A DNA stretch of 64,000 nt from Paraburkholderia sabiae (GTDB lineage Bacteria; Pseudomonadota; Gammaproteobacteria; Burkholderiales; Burkholderiaceae): positions 5,766,001 to 5,830,000 of the forward strand of contig NZ_CP125295.1 of NCBI RefSeq assembly GCF_030412785.1, in the 5' to 3' direction. A program made the position numbers and the translations under genes. The notes under the pieces were generated by a model. It saw only the letters and a list, made by a program, of their open reading frames with translations, did no database searches and had not been told where the DNA came from. Shown one piece after another: positions 17,325-26,372 of the stretch (the first letter of the stretch is position 1; each line of letters opens with the position of its first letter).

Positions 17325-18320
17325 ATGCAATACCGCAAATTCGGCCGTACGGGCCTGACTGTCTCGCGTTTGTGTCTCGGAACGATGACGTTCGGTTTGC
17401 AAACCGAAGAAGACGTGTCGCGTGGCATTCTCGACAAGGCTGCGGACGCCGGCGTCAATTTCATCGATACCGCCGATGTCTATCCGCTCGGTGGCAGCGA
17501 AGATCTCGCGGGGCGCACCGAGGAGATCATCGGACGCTGGCTCAAAGGTAAGCGCGAGCGCTTCATACTCGCGACGAAAGCGGTCGGCAAGGTCGGCCCG
17601 CATCCGTGGAATCAGGGCGCATCGCGCAAGCATCTGCTCGACGCCATCGACGATTCGCTGCGCCGCCTGAATACCGATTACGTCGACCTGTATCAACTGC
17701 ATTCAGACGACCGCGACACGCCGCTCGACGAAACGCTCGAAGCACTCGACGTGATCGTGCGTTCGGGCAAGGCGCGTTATATCGGTGTGTCGAACTATCT
17801 GGCCTATCGGCTCGCGCGCATGCTGGGGCGCGCAGACGTGTTGCGTGCCGCGCGCTTCGTATCGGTGCAGCCGCGCTACAACCTGCTGTTCCGGCAGATC
17901 GAACGCGAACTGCTGCCGCTCGCCGACGAAGAAGGCCTCGCGGTGATTCCGTACAACCCGCTCGCGGGCGGACTGCTGACGGGCAAACATCGTCACGACG
18001 CAAAGCCGACGGACGGACGCTTCACCGAAACGGTCGGCAAGGCAGGCGCGATGTACTCGGAGCGCTACTGGCACGAGCGCGAGTTCAAGACCATCGACAC
18101 GCTGCGCGACATCAACGCGAAAACGGGCGAGCCGATGACGAAGACGGCGATCGCCTGGGTGCTCGCGAATCCGACCATCACGTCGGCGATCATCGGTGCG
18201 AGCCGCGTCGAACAATTGGACGACTCGCTTGCCGCCGTCGACTATGCACTCGATCCCGAGGTCAGGAAGCAGCTCGACGAAGCGACCGTCGAGTATCGCT
18301 GGGGCGATGCGCCGCGCTAA
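17325..18320 (+). CDS. Aldo/keto reductase
   Basis: An NADPH-dependent oxidoreductase of 331 residues with an (alpha/beta)8 barrel. The catalytic tetrad is visible: Asp and Tyr in FIDTADVYPLGG, Lys in ILATKAVGK and His in YQLHSDDRDTPLDET. The C-terminal cofactor segment is SAIIGASRVEQLDDSLAAV. I chose ATG 17325 (MQYRKFGRTGLTVS), the canonical N-terminus, with CGGAG upstream; the much longer upstream frame is an artefact. The substrate is unknown. It ends by overlapping four bases of the convergent PEBP gene. Confidence 0.93.
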   Translation: MQYRKFGRTGLTVSRLCLGTMTFGLQTEEDVSRGILDKAADAGVNFIDTADVYPLGGSEDLAGRTEEIIGRWLKGKRERFILATKAVGKVGPHPWNQGASRKHLLDAIDDSLRRLNTDYVDLYQLHSDDRDTPLDETLEALDVIVRSGKARYIGVSNYLAYRLARMLGRADVLRAARFVSVQPRYNLLFRQIERELLPLADEEGLAVIPYNPLAGGLLTGKHRHDAKPTDGRFTETVGKAGAMYSERYWHEREFKTIDTLRDINAKTGEPMTKTAIAWVLANPTITSAIIGASRVEQLDDSLAAVDYALDPEVRKQLDEATVEYRWGDAPR

Positions 18321-18880
18321 CGCCCATAGCGCAGCACCGTACTGCTCGCGGCCAGCACGTGATTCGTGACGGCCGCGAGAAACGCGTCGTGATTGAGGTT
18401 GGCTGGGAGCGCATCGGGCGCGAGATCGAGCGCATAGACCTGCAACACGTAGTGATGCGGCACATCGCCTACGGGCGGGCACGGTCCGTAGTACCCTGGC
18501 TTGCCCGTTCGATTGACCCCGCTCTCACTGCCCTCAGGCGCCGACGCGCCGTGCGCCATCGCATTCATCGACGCGGGTATGCCGTACAACACCCAATGAA
18601 TCACGCCGATGCCCTTCGCACCGTCTGGATCGAAGAGCGTCACCGCGAAGCTGCGCGTGCCCGAAGGGGCATTGCGCCACTGCACGGCAGGCGACTGATT
18701 GCCGCCGCCGCAATTGTTCGCGCTTGCGGCGTGGCTCGAATCGATCGTGCCGCCATCGGCCGTACCCGGCGACGTGACCTCGAAAGCGTCCGCCGCGACA
18801 GCAGCATGCGTGAAGCCCGTCGAGCACGCGATCGATAGGGCAAATGCCGCGAGCCGGACGTAGTGCGGAAAAGTTTTCAT
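18317..18880 (-). CDS. Exported PEBP-family protein (YbhB/YbcL type)
   Basis: A 187-residue phosphatidylethanolamine-binding-protein fold. A signal peptide of about 30 residues (LAAFALSIACSTGFTHAAVAA) precedes the domain. Family motifs are QSPAVQWRNAPSGTRSFAVTLFDPDG, the ligand-pocket segment HWVLYGIPAS, GYYGPCPPVGDVPHHYVLQVYALD and the C-terminal helix HDAFLAAVTNHVLA. GGAG precedes ATG 18880. The cellular role of bacterial PEBP proteins is poorly known. Confidence 0.9.
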   Translation of the reverse strand: MKTFPHYVRLAAFALSIACSTGFTHAAVAADAFEVTSPGTADGGTIDSSHAASANNCGGGNQSPAVQWRNAPSGTRSFAVTLFDPDGAKGIGVIHWVLYGIPASMNAMAHGASAPEGSESGVNRTGKPGYYGPCPPVGDVPHHYVLQVYALDLAPDALPANLNHDAFLAAVTNHVLAASSTVLRYGR

Positions 18881-18965
18881 GGCGGGCTCCGTCGAAAGGT
18901 AAGCAGCCGCGCAGGGCCGCGCTGGACGAAACGAACGGGCATACCGTTTTATTCCGCACCTGCCC

Positions 18966-19775
18966 TTAGCGGAATGCACCCGCCTTCTGATTCGCTTCCG
19001 GCAACTGCCGCGTTTCGCGCACCGACTTCGGATGCCACAACTTCGCACCGCCTTCGATACCAGCCGCATTCGACACGATGGCTGCATCATGCGGCAGCTC
19101 GAATGTCAGGCGCTCCGCATTGCCACCGCCGATCCACAGCTTGTCGTAATTGACAAGCGTAGCCAGAATCGCGATCACCTTTTCGACGCGCTTGTTCCAG
19201 CGCTTCGTACCGGCCTTTTCGCGCGCTGCGTTGCCGATGTACTCGTCATACGTGCGTCCCTTGCTGACGGGATGATGCGCGAGTTCGAGATGCGGCATCA
19301 GCTCGCCGTCACGAAAGAGCGCCGTGCCCGCGCCCGTCCCCAGCGTCAGTACGAATTCGATGCCGTGTCCTTCGATCGCGGCGAAACCCTGCATTTCGGC
19401 ATCGTTGATCATGCGCACGGGCAAGCCGCCCACGCGCGCCGCAAGCTGATCCGCGAGCGGAAAGCCACGCCAGCTCGCATCGCCGATATTGGGCGCGGTG
19501 ATGACACAGTTGTCGCGCACGACGCCGGGGAATCCGATCGACATCAGCGTCGGATGATGTGCATCGACGAGCGGCTGCACGAGCGTCGCGAGCGTATCGA
19601 CGAGTTGTTCCGGCTTGCACGGATGCGGTGTCGCCACGCGCACGCGCTCGCTTTTCATCTCGCCACCCGCGTCGATCACAGCGGCCTTCAATCCCGTACC
19701 GCCGACGTCGATCGCGAGGATGCGTTCTTCAGTGCTGGCAGCTTTGCGTTGCTTCGCTTCTTTACCGTTGGCCAA
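18966..19775 (-). CDS. ppgK: Polyphosphate glucokinase (ROK family)
   Basis: Phosphorylates glucose using inorganic polyphosphate (often also ATP) to give glucose-6-phosphate. The product is about 270 residues. Motifs: phosphate-1 segment LAIDVGGTGLKAAVID, the sugar-binding/catalytic Asp in MINDAEMQGFAA, and LGTGAGTALFRDGEL. The C-terminal half resembles polyphosphate-type enzymes (HPVSKGRTYDEYIG) rather than ATP-only ROK kinases. I chose a TTG start at 19775 because GGAGG lies seven bases upstream; the upstream frame has no ribosome site and overlaps zwf. It follows zwf by 46 bases, matching kinase to the enzyme that uses its product. Confidence 0.82.
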   Translation of the reverse strand: MANGKEAKQRKAASTEERILAIDVGGTGLKAAVIDAGGEMKSERVRVATPHPCKPEQLVDTLATLVQPLVDAHHPTLMSIGFPGVVRDNCVITAPNIGDASWRGFPLADQLAARVGGLPVRMINDAEMQGFAAIEGHGIEFVLTLGTGAGTALFRDGELMPHLELAHHPVSKGRTYDEYIGNAAREKAGTKRWNKRVEKVIAILATLVNYDKLWIGGGNAERLTFELPHDAAIVSNAAGIEGGAKLWHPKSVRETRQLPEANQKAGAFR

Positions 19776-19821
19776 GTCGTCGCCTCCATTCGTTTTCGTG
19801 TTGACAGGTCTACTGCGATGT

Positions 19822-21411
19822 CTACTCCGCGCCTTGCAGCGGCCGCCATGCGCGGCCGTCGCGCGCAAGCAGTTCGTCGGCCTGCGCCGGCCCGTTGCCG
19901 CCCGCAGGATAGCCATGCACTTGCATCGCGCCGCCTTCGGGATGCAGCACGCGGTCTACTGAACACCAGCTCGACTCGATACTGTCGGCGCGCTGAAACA
20001 GCGTCTCGTCGCCGAGCATGCAGTCGTACAGCAGCGTCTCATAGCCGACGTTCGCGCGTTCGTCGAAGAAGTCGTTGTAGTTGAACGCGGAACGCACCGC
20101 GCCCATCTGCATCGTCGGTCCGGGGATCTTCACATTGAAGTCGAAGCGCGTACCGTGCGCGGGATCGATGCGCAGGGTGAAAACATTCGGCGTCAACGAT
20201 TCGACGGGTGTGTCGCGGAACATCAGGAACGGCACGCGCTTCAGTTGCACGGCGATCTCCGTGCGGCGCGCAGCCATGCGTTTGCCCGTGCGCAGATAGA
20301 ACGGCACGCCTGCCCAGCGCCAGTTGTCGATGAATACGCGCGCGGCTGCGTAGGTCTCCGTCGTGCTGTCTCGCGCGACATCCGGTTCGTCGCGATAGCC
20401 CACGCCCGCTCCGCCTTTCTCGTACTGGCCGAACACGACGTCCTTCGGCGTGAGCGGCTCGATCGCATCGAACAGTTCGGCCTTCTTGTCGCGCACGGCT
20501 TCGGCATCGAACGAATTGGGCGGCTCCAGCGCGACCATCGCGAGCAGCTGGAACAGATGGTTCGGCACCATGTCGCGGAACGCGCCCGTCTGCTCGTAGA
20601 ACTTGCCGCGCCCTTCCACGCCGAGCGTTTCGGCCGCCGTGATCTGCACGCTGTCGATATACTCGCGCCGCCACACCGGCTCGAACATCGCATTCGCGAA
20701 GCGCACGGCGAGAATGCTTTGCACCGTGTCCTTGCCGAGAAAGTGATCGATGCGATACACCTGCGATTCGCTCGCGAATTGCAGAATGTGCGCGTTCAGA
20801 TCGCGTGCGGAAGCGAGGTCCGTGCCGAACGGCTTCTCGATCACGAGACGCCGGAAGCGGCCATCGCTTTTCTCGTCTTCCTTGAGCAGGCCATGCTTGC
20901 CGAGCCGCTCGACGATCGGCCTGAAAAAGCGCGCGCCGACCGCGAGGTAGAAAATCGCGTTGCCATGCGACGTTTTCTCGATGCGTTGCTTGAGCGTTTC
21001 GAACACGTCGTCGGCTTCGAATTCGCCCGCCATGTACTCCATGCGCGACGACAGCCACTTCCATGCTTTCTCGTCGACCTTGCCGGTGTGAGACTCGCTG
21101 GCCTTGTCCGCGGCGAACTGCTGCAACGACTGGCCGAGATCGTCGACCCACGCCTTCGTTTCGCGCTCGCCGTGATTGACGCCGATGATATTCATGCCGT
21201 CGTCGAGCAGGCCGTCGACGGTGAGGTTATAGAGCGACGGCGTCAGGAGCCGTTTGGTGAGATCGCCGCCCGCACCGAAAATGACGAGCGTGCATGGCGG
21301 CGCAGGCCGCTTGCCTGCGGGACTGGCCGCAGCCGCATGCGGCCCCGCGCCGATCTTGCAGCTGGCGAGCTGGGTAGATGAAGCGTCGGTGTGTTTCGCG
21401 TCGTTGGACAT
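19822..21411 (-). CDS. zwf: Glucose-6-phosphate 1-dehydrogenase
   Basis: Oxidises glucose-6-phosphate to 6-phosphogluconolactone, the entry to the oxidative pentose phosphate and Entner-Doudoroff routes. The 529-residue protein has the NADP-binding segment VIFGAGGDLTKRLLTPSLYNL at about residues 43-63, the EKPFGTDL substrate loop and the active-site motif RIDHFLGKDTVQ with the catalytic His. A non-conserved 38-residue Ala/Pro-rich leader precedes the domain. The C-terminal half is typical (FYLRTGKRM, VHPEGG-like LHPEGGAMQVHGYPAG). It sits between the GH63-like glucosidase and ppgK on the same strand. Confidence 0.95.
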   Translation of the reverse strand: MSNDAKHTDASSTQLASCKIGAGPHAAAASPAGKRPAPPCTLVIFGAGGDLTKRLLTPSLYNLTVDGLLDDGMNIIGVNHGERETKAWVDDLGQSLQQFAADKASESHTGKVDEKAWKWLSSRMEYMAGEFEADDVFETLKQRIEKTSHGNAIFYLAVGARFFRPIVERLGKHGLLKEDEKSDGRFRRLVIEKPFGTDLASARDLNAHILQFASESQVYRIDHFLGKDTVQSILAVRFANAMFEPVWRREYIDSVQITAAETLGVEGRGKFYEQTGAFRDMVPNHLFQLLAMVALEPPNSFDAEAVRDKKAELFDAIEPLTPKDVVFGQYEKGGAGVGYRDEPDVARDSTTETYAAARVFIDNWRWAGVPFYLRTGKRMAARRTEIAVQLKRVPFLMFRDTPVESLTPNVFTLRIDPAHGTRFDFNVKIPGPTMQMGAVRSAFNYNDFFDERANVGYETLLYDCMLGDETLFQRADSIESSWCSVDRVLHPEGGAMQVHGYPAGGNGPAQADELLARDGRAWRPLQGAE

Positions 21412-21514
21412 GGCACGCTTTCCGTCGATGAGCCACGAATGGCGATATCTGAAAGACCAGCCACGACGCCGCGTGGTTCAATCTGACGGCAGCGTCGTTA
21501 GCATGCAGTGCGTT

Positions 21515-24250
21515 CTACTTTGCAGAAGCCGTCACCTGTTCGGATTCCGGCACCTCGCCCGTCGCGGGCAAAATTCCCGAACTCGTGCGTTCGCGCGGTT
21601 GCAGCAGCAACGCGACGAGGCCCGTCCATCCCGTCTGATGCGACGCACCCACACCGCGCCCGTTATCGCCGTGAAAGTATTCATGAAAGAGCACGAGATC
21701 CTGCGAACGCGGATCTGCCTGCAACAACGGATACGCGGCCATCACAGGGCGCTCGTTATTCTTGTCCTTCAGGAACAGCGTCGTGGTGCGCTTTGCGAGC
21801 GCATCGGCGATTTCGGACAAAGACAACTTGTTGCCCGAACCTGTCGGATACTCGACACGAAAATCGTCGCCGTAATAGCGATGAAACTCGTACAGCGATT
21901 CGATCAGCAGATAGTTCACGGGCATCCATACGGGCCCGCGCCAGTTCGAATTGCCGCCGAATACGCGTGAATCCGATTCAGCGGGCAGATACTTCACGCA
22001 GAAGCTCTGTCCATTGTGCTGATACACATATGGCTGATCGCGATGCACGCGCGACAGTGCGCGCACGCCGTGATCGGACAGAAATTCGGCTTCGTCGAGC
22101 GCGCGCTTGAGCAGCGCTTTCATCCGATGCCCACGCAGAAGCGAAAGCAGCAGCGCATTGCCGCGCCCCGGCTCGTTCCATCGCGACACGAGGCTCGCGA
22201 GATCGGGACGGTTGCGCAGGAACCAGACCAGCCGATCGCGCAAACCGGGCAGCGAGCCATGCAGACGCTCTTCGAGCACATGGACGGCGAGCAGCGGAAT
22301 CAGACCGACAATCGAGCGCACGCGCATCGGCACATTGGTGCCGTCGGGCAGGCGCAGCTTGTCATAGAAGAACTCGTCTTCCGTGTCCCACAGGCCCGTT
22401 TCGCAGCCGTCTTCGCAACTCACCGCCTGTGCGATGTACAGAAAGTGCTCGAAGAACTTCACGCCGATATCGACGAATACATGATTCGCAAACGCGAGTT
22501 CCAGCGCGATACGCATGAGATCCAGCGCATACGCCGCCATCCATGCAGTACCGTCGGCCTGATCGATATGACCGCCTGTCGGCAGCGGCGACGAGCGGTC
22601 GAAAATGCCGACGTTATCGAGCCCGAGAAAACCGCCCTGGAAAATGTTGCGGCCGTCCGCATCCTTGCGATTCACCCACCACGCGAAGTTGAGCAGCAGC
22701 TTGTGAAAAACGAGTTCGAGAAAGTCGCGATCGCCCTTGCCCATCAACGCGCGATCGATCTCATACACACGCCACGCGGCCCACGCATGCACGGGCGGAT
22801 TCGCGTCGCTGAAGGCCCATTCGTATGCGGGAATCTGTCCGTTCGGATGCATGTAGCGATCCTTGACCAGCAGCAGCAACTGACGCTTCGCAAACGCAGG
22901 ATCGATCAATGCGAACGCCGCCGCATGAAACGCAAGGTCCCACGACGCGTACCACGGGTACTCCCACTTGTCGGGCATCGACACGATGTCCGCATTGCAC
23001 AGATGCCGCCAATCGCGATTGCGTCCGTTCTTGCGCGACGCGGGCGGTGTCGGCTGCAAGGGATCGCCGTCCATCCAGCGCTGCACGTCGAACTGATAGT
23101 ACTGCTTTGACCACAGCATGCCCGCCAGCGCCTGACGTTGCACGAGCCGCTCGTCGGCGCCTTCGATATCGTGTTGCAACGCCGCATAGAACGCGTCCGC
23201 TTCGGCGATGCGTTGCGCGAACAGATCGTCTGCGCAAAACGGCGTTTCGTCGACGGCGAACTCGGGCCGCCAGCGCAGATAGACGACGGCCGTGCCGTGC
23301 GGCGGCAGATTCAGCGGCACATGTGCGGCTGCTTTCGTGCCGCCGTCGCGCCGGATCGCATCGGCATCGCCGTGCACGAGGTAATCGTTGAAGCCGTCCT
23401 TGAAGGGGCCTTCGGCATCCATGTTGAAATGGCGCCTGACGTTCGTATCGTTCTCGCAGAAGAGCCATTCGAGCACGGTCGTATCGGGCGACCATGCCGT
23501 CACGATGATCGGCTCATGACCCGGATGCGTGCCGAGCAGACGCGTGACGTCATGCACGGTTTCCTTCGTGAGCCTGGGACGCTCGGGCGTCTCTTTCCAC
23601 GACCACTTGTTGCGCGCCCAGATTTGCGGCAGCAGATCGAGCGACGCCGATTCGTCCGCGCGATTCTCGACGGTGACGCGCATCACGATGTCTTCGGGCG
23701 TGTTCTTCGCGTACTCGACCGTGACGTCGAAATAACAGAGGTCGTCGAACACGCCCGTATCGAGCACTTCGTATTCGGGCAGGTCCGCGCCGCGACGCCC
23801 GTTCTCTTCGACGAGATCCTGATAGGGATACGCGGCATGCGGGTACTTGTAGAGCATCCGCATATACGAATGCGTTGGCGTGCCGTCGAGATAGAAGTAC
23901 AGTTCCTTGACGTCTTCGCCGTGGTTGCCTTCCTGGTTCGTGAGACCGAACAGACGTTCCTTGAGGATGGGATCGGCGCGATTCCACATCGCGATCGACA
24001 CGCACCAGTTCAACGTGTCGTCGCCGAATCCCGCGATGCCGTCCTCGCCCCAGCGATAAGCGCGGCTGCGTGCGTGATCGTGCGGGAAGTAGTCCCACGC
24101 GGTGCCGTCGGGACTGTAATCTTCGCGCACCGTGCCCCACTGACGCTCGCTCAGATACGGGCCCCAACGCTGCCATCGCGAGCATTCGCCGGAATGCAGG
24201 CGGCTCCCTTCGACCGTGGCAAGCAGATTTCCAGCGCGCAGCGGAGGCAT
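21515..24250 (-). CDS. GH63-like (MGH1-type) glucosidase
   Basis: A 911-residue cytoplasmic protein of the glycoside hydrolase 63 type with an (alpha/alpha)6 barrel. Recognisable stretches are RWGPYLSERQWGTVREDYS at the N-terminus, GEDGIAGFGDDTLNWC, YPWYASWDLAFHAAAF, the HIDQADGTAWMAAYALDLM segment and NSNWRGPVWMPVNYLLIESL near the end. Members cleave alpha-glucosidic bonds in oligosaccharides; the substrate is not fixed by sequence. I chose ATG 24250 (MPPLRAGNLLATVEGSRL) with GAGG eight bases upstream. It lies 56 bases after the debranching enzyme, so the two probably act on the same glucan or storage sugar. Confidence 0.85.
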   Translation of the reverse strand: MPPLRAGNLLATVEGSRLHSGECSRWQRWGPYLSERQWGTVREDYSPDGTAWDYFPHDHARSRAYRWGEDGIAGFGDDTLNWCVSIAMWNRADPILKERLFGLTNQEGNHGEDVKELYFYLDGTPTHSYMRMLYKYPHAAYPYQDLVEENGRRGADLPEYEVLDTGVFDDLCYFDVTVEYAKNTPEDIVMRVTVENRADESASLDLLPQIWARNKWSWKETPERPRLTKETVHDVTRLLGTHPGHEPIIVTAWSPDTTVLEWLFCENDTNVRRHFNMDAEGPFKDGFNDYLVHGDADAIRRDGGTKAAAHVPLNLPPHGTAVVYLRWRPEFAVDETPFCADDLFAQRIAEADAFYAALQHDIEGADERLVQRQALAGMLWSKQYYQFDVQRWMDGDPLQPTPPASRKNGRNRDWRHLCNADIVSMPDKWEYPWYASWDLAFHAAAFALIDPAFAKRQLLLLVKDRYMHPNGQIPAYEWAFSDANPPVHAWAAWRVYEIDRALMGKGDRDFLELVFHKLLLNFAWWVNRKDADGRNIFQGGFLGLDNVGIFDRSSPLPTGGHIDQADGTAWMAAYALDLMRIALELAFANHVFVDIGVKFFEHFLYIAQAVSCEDGCETGLWDTEDEFFYDKLRLPDGTNVPMRVRSIVGLIPLLAVHVLEERLHGSLPGLRDRLVWFLRNRPDLASLVSRWNEPGRGNALLLSLLRGHRMKALLKRALDEAEFLSDHGVRALSRVHRDQPYVYQHNGQSFCVKYLPAESDSRVFGGNSNWRGPVWMPVNYLLIESLYEFHRYYGDDFRVEYPTGSGNKLSLSEIADALAKRTTTLFLKDKNNERPVMAAYPLLQADPRSQDLVLFHEYFHGDNGRGVGASHQTGWTGLVALLLQPRERTSSGILPATGEVPESEQVTASAK

Positions 24251-24306
24251 GGCAGCGTCCTCGTCTCTCGGGTGACGGTGGGAGTCACATCGTAGCGCGG
24301 AATGGG

Positions 24307-26283
24307 TTAGTCGGGTCGGGAAGGTGGCTGGCCTTCCTGGTGCACTTCGCCCAGCAACGCCGCCATCCGCAACCGCTCCCCCAGCGACCACGCCTGAAAC
24401 GGCGTCCCGCCCGGCGCATGCGGCGCATCACCGTCCGCGACTTCCGACAGATGATCGAGGCCCGCCCGATCCAGATGCGCATCGAGCGGCGCGAGAAAGC
24501 GCGTGCGCGCCGCACTGCGCGCGGCATCGTCGCGAGGTTGCACGCGCAGCCATGCTTCGACGAACGGCCCGAGCAGCCACGGCCACACCGTCCCCTGGTG
24601 ATACGCGCCATCGCGCTCCAGCGGCGCGCCTCCATAACGCCCGCGATACGCAGGATCTTCTGGCGACAACGTGCGCAACCCGAGCGGCGTCAGCAGATGT
24701 GCTTCGACTTGTGCAACGACGGCGCGCGCCGTTTCGCCTTCGAGCAGCGCGTACGGCAACCCGCCCACCGCAAAAATCTGATTGGGCCGGATCGAACGAT
24801 CGACGGCACCTTGCACATGATCGACATCGACGTTGTCGAACAGTGCGCCTGATTGCGGATCGACGAAGCGCTGCGCGAAGGATGCCGCCGTGCGCTCAGC
24901 AGCTTCTTTCCAGCGCGCGTTCCATTGCGATGCAATTCGCAATGCGTTGAACCACAACGCCTGCACTTCGACAGGCTTGCCGATACGCGGCGTCACGACC
25001 CAGTCGCCGACCTTCGCGTCCATCCACGTCAGCTGCACGCCGGGTACGCCCGCGCGCAGCAGGCCGTCGGCGTCGGCGCGAATGCCGTAGCGCGTGCCCT
25101 GCGTATAGCCGGACAGAATCGTCTCAACGGCTTCATGCAGACGTTCTACCGTCGCGTTCGACGCATGTCCCGTCGCCAGATAGTCGTGCACGGCGATCAC
25201 GAACCAGAGCGACGCATCGACCGAGTTGTACTCCGGCTCGTCGCCGTAGTCGGGAAAGCGGTTCGGGCACATGCCCTGCGAAATCGTGCTTGCCCATGCG
25301 AGCAGAATCGCTTCGGCTTCCGCGTGCCGCCCCGTCGCGATCAGCAGGCCGCGCATTGCGATGAACGTATCGCGGCCCCAATCGGTGAACCACGGAAAGC
25401 CCGCGACGATCGTACGGCCCGTCGAGCGCGCGACGACATATGCATCGGCGGAACGATGCAAACGTGAGGCGAAGCTCGCTCTGCGCTTTGCTTCAGTCTC
25501 TGCCAGCGCGTTCGCACGATCAAGCGCGTGTTGTACAACATCGTTCGATACACCGGCGCTCAATATCACCACCGCGTCTTCGGCACGCAGATCGAATGTG
25601 AAAACACCTGGCGTTGCGAGGTCTTCCGTAAAGTCGAGGCCGCGCTCACGTTCGCGCACATAACAGAAGTTGCGATACCAGTCGGGCGCGTGTTCGTATA
25701 TGCCGTTGGTCAAGAAGCGAACGACAGGCAAATCGTGATACGGCTGCCACTGCACGTATGCGCCATCGATCGCAGCAGAAAAATCAAATGCACCGTTCTC
25801 GTGATGCAGCGCGTGATAGTCGCGGCCCGACAGCAACGGACGGACATGTAACGTGAAAGCGGCAACGCGATGCGCATCGCCAGCGAATTCGACGTGCCAG
25901 CGCAGCACCGTTTCGCATGTTTCCTTCGCGACGAACGTCTCGGCGATCACGCGGGTTTCATCATCGATACGGAAACGCCATGTCGGCCACGGCGTCGTAT
26001 CGAATGAGATCAGACTCGCGGCGATGTCGGGATAGACGATATCGGGCGCATAGCGCTGCATCGTCAATGGATAGCGCGCCCCGTTCGCTTCGAGCCACGC
26101 CTCGATGCCGTTGACGAGCACCACGCGTCCCGACGGAGGCCGCGTCGCCGTCAGCAGCAGTGCGTGATAGCGGCGCGTGCGCAGCATGCCGACGGTGCCC
26201 GACGCGAAGCCGCCAAAGCCATCGGCTTCGAGCCACTCGTCTTCCAGACGTTCGATATCAAAGGGAGAGTCGACGCGTGTCAT
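24307..26283 (-). CDS. Amylo-alpha-1,6-glucosidase (glycogen-debranching type)
   Basis: A 658-residue enzyme with an N-terminal bacterial GDE domain (EWLEADGFGGFASGTVGMLRTRRYHALL) and a C-terminal GH133-type (alpha/alpha)6 domain. The latter has AGFPWFTDWGRDTFIAMRGLL, EYNSVDASLWFVIAVHDYL and AYHQGTVWPWLLGPF; the two acidic residues expected at the active site (Asp in TDWGRD, Asp/Glu in EYNSVDAS) are present. Its function would be removal of alpha-1,6 branch glucosyl units. It is the first gene of a run continuing to the GH63-like enzyme, zwf and ppgK. Confidence 0.9.
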   Translation of the reverse strand: MTRVDSPFDIERLEDEWLEADGFGGFASGTVGMLRTRRYHALLLTATRPPSGRVVLVNGIEAWLEANGARYPLTMQRYAPDIVYPDIAASLISFDTTPWPTWRFRIDDETRVIAETFVAKETCETVLRWHVEFAGDAHRVAAFTLHVRPLLSGRDYHALHHENGAFDFSAAIDGAYVQWQPYHDLPVVRFLTNGIYEHAPDWYRNFCYVRERERGLDFTEDLATPGVFTFDLRAEDAVVILSAGVSNDVVQHALDRANALAETEAKRRASFASRLHRSADAYVVARSTGRTIVAGFPWFTDWGRDTFIAMRGLLIATGRHAEAEAILLAWASTISQGMCPNRFPDYGDEPEYNSVDASLWFVIAVHDYLATGHASNATVERLHEAVETILSGYTQGTRYGIRADADGLLRAGVPGVQLTWMDAKVGDWVVTPRIGKPVEVQALWFNALRIASQWNARWKEAAERTAASFAQRFVDPQSGALFDNVDVDHVQGAVDRSIRPNQIFAVGGLPYALLEGETARAVVAQVEAHLLTPLGLRTLSPEDPAYRGRYGGAPLERDGAYHQGTVWPWLLGPFVEAWLRVQPRDDAARSAARTRFLAPLDAHLDRAGLDHLSEVADGDAPHAPGGTPFQAWSLGERLRMAALLGEVHQEGQPPSRPD

Positions 26284-26372
26284 CGCTGGTGCCGCCGTGC
26301 GCCGGCGGCCGGAATCAGGACAGCCGACAGATTAGCGGCTCGCACGTGAATTGTCTTGCGCGCCAAAACCGT

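Noticed and set aside
25530..25541. TGTTGTACAACA, a perfect 12-bp palindrome
   Set aside because: It lies inside the coding sequence of the debranching enzyme, far from any promoter, so it is probably chance.
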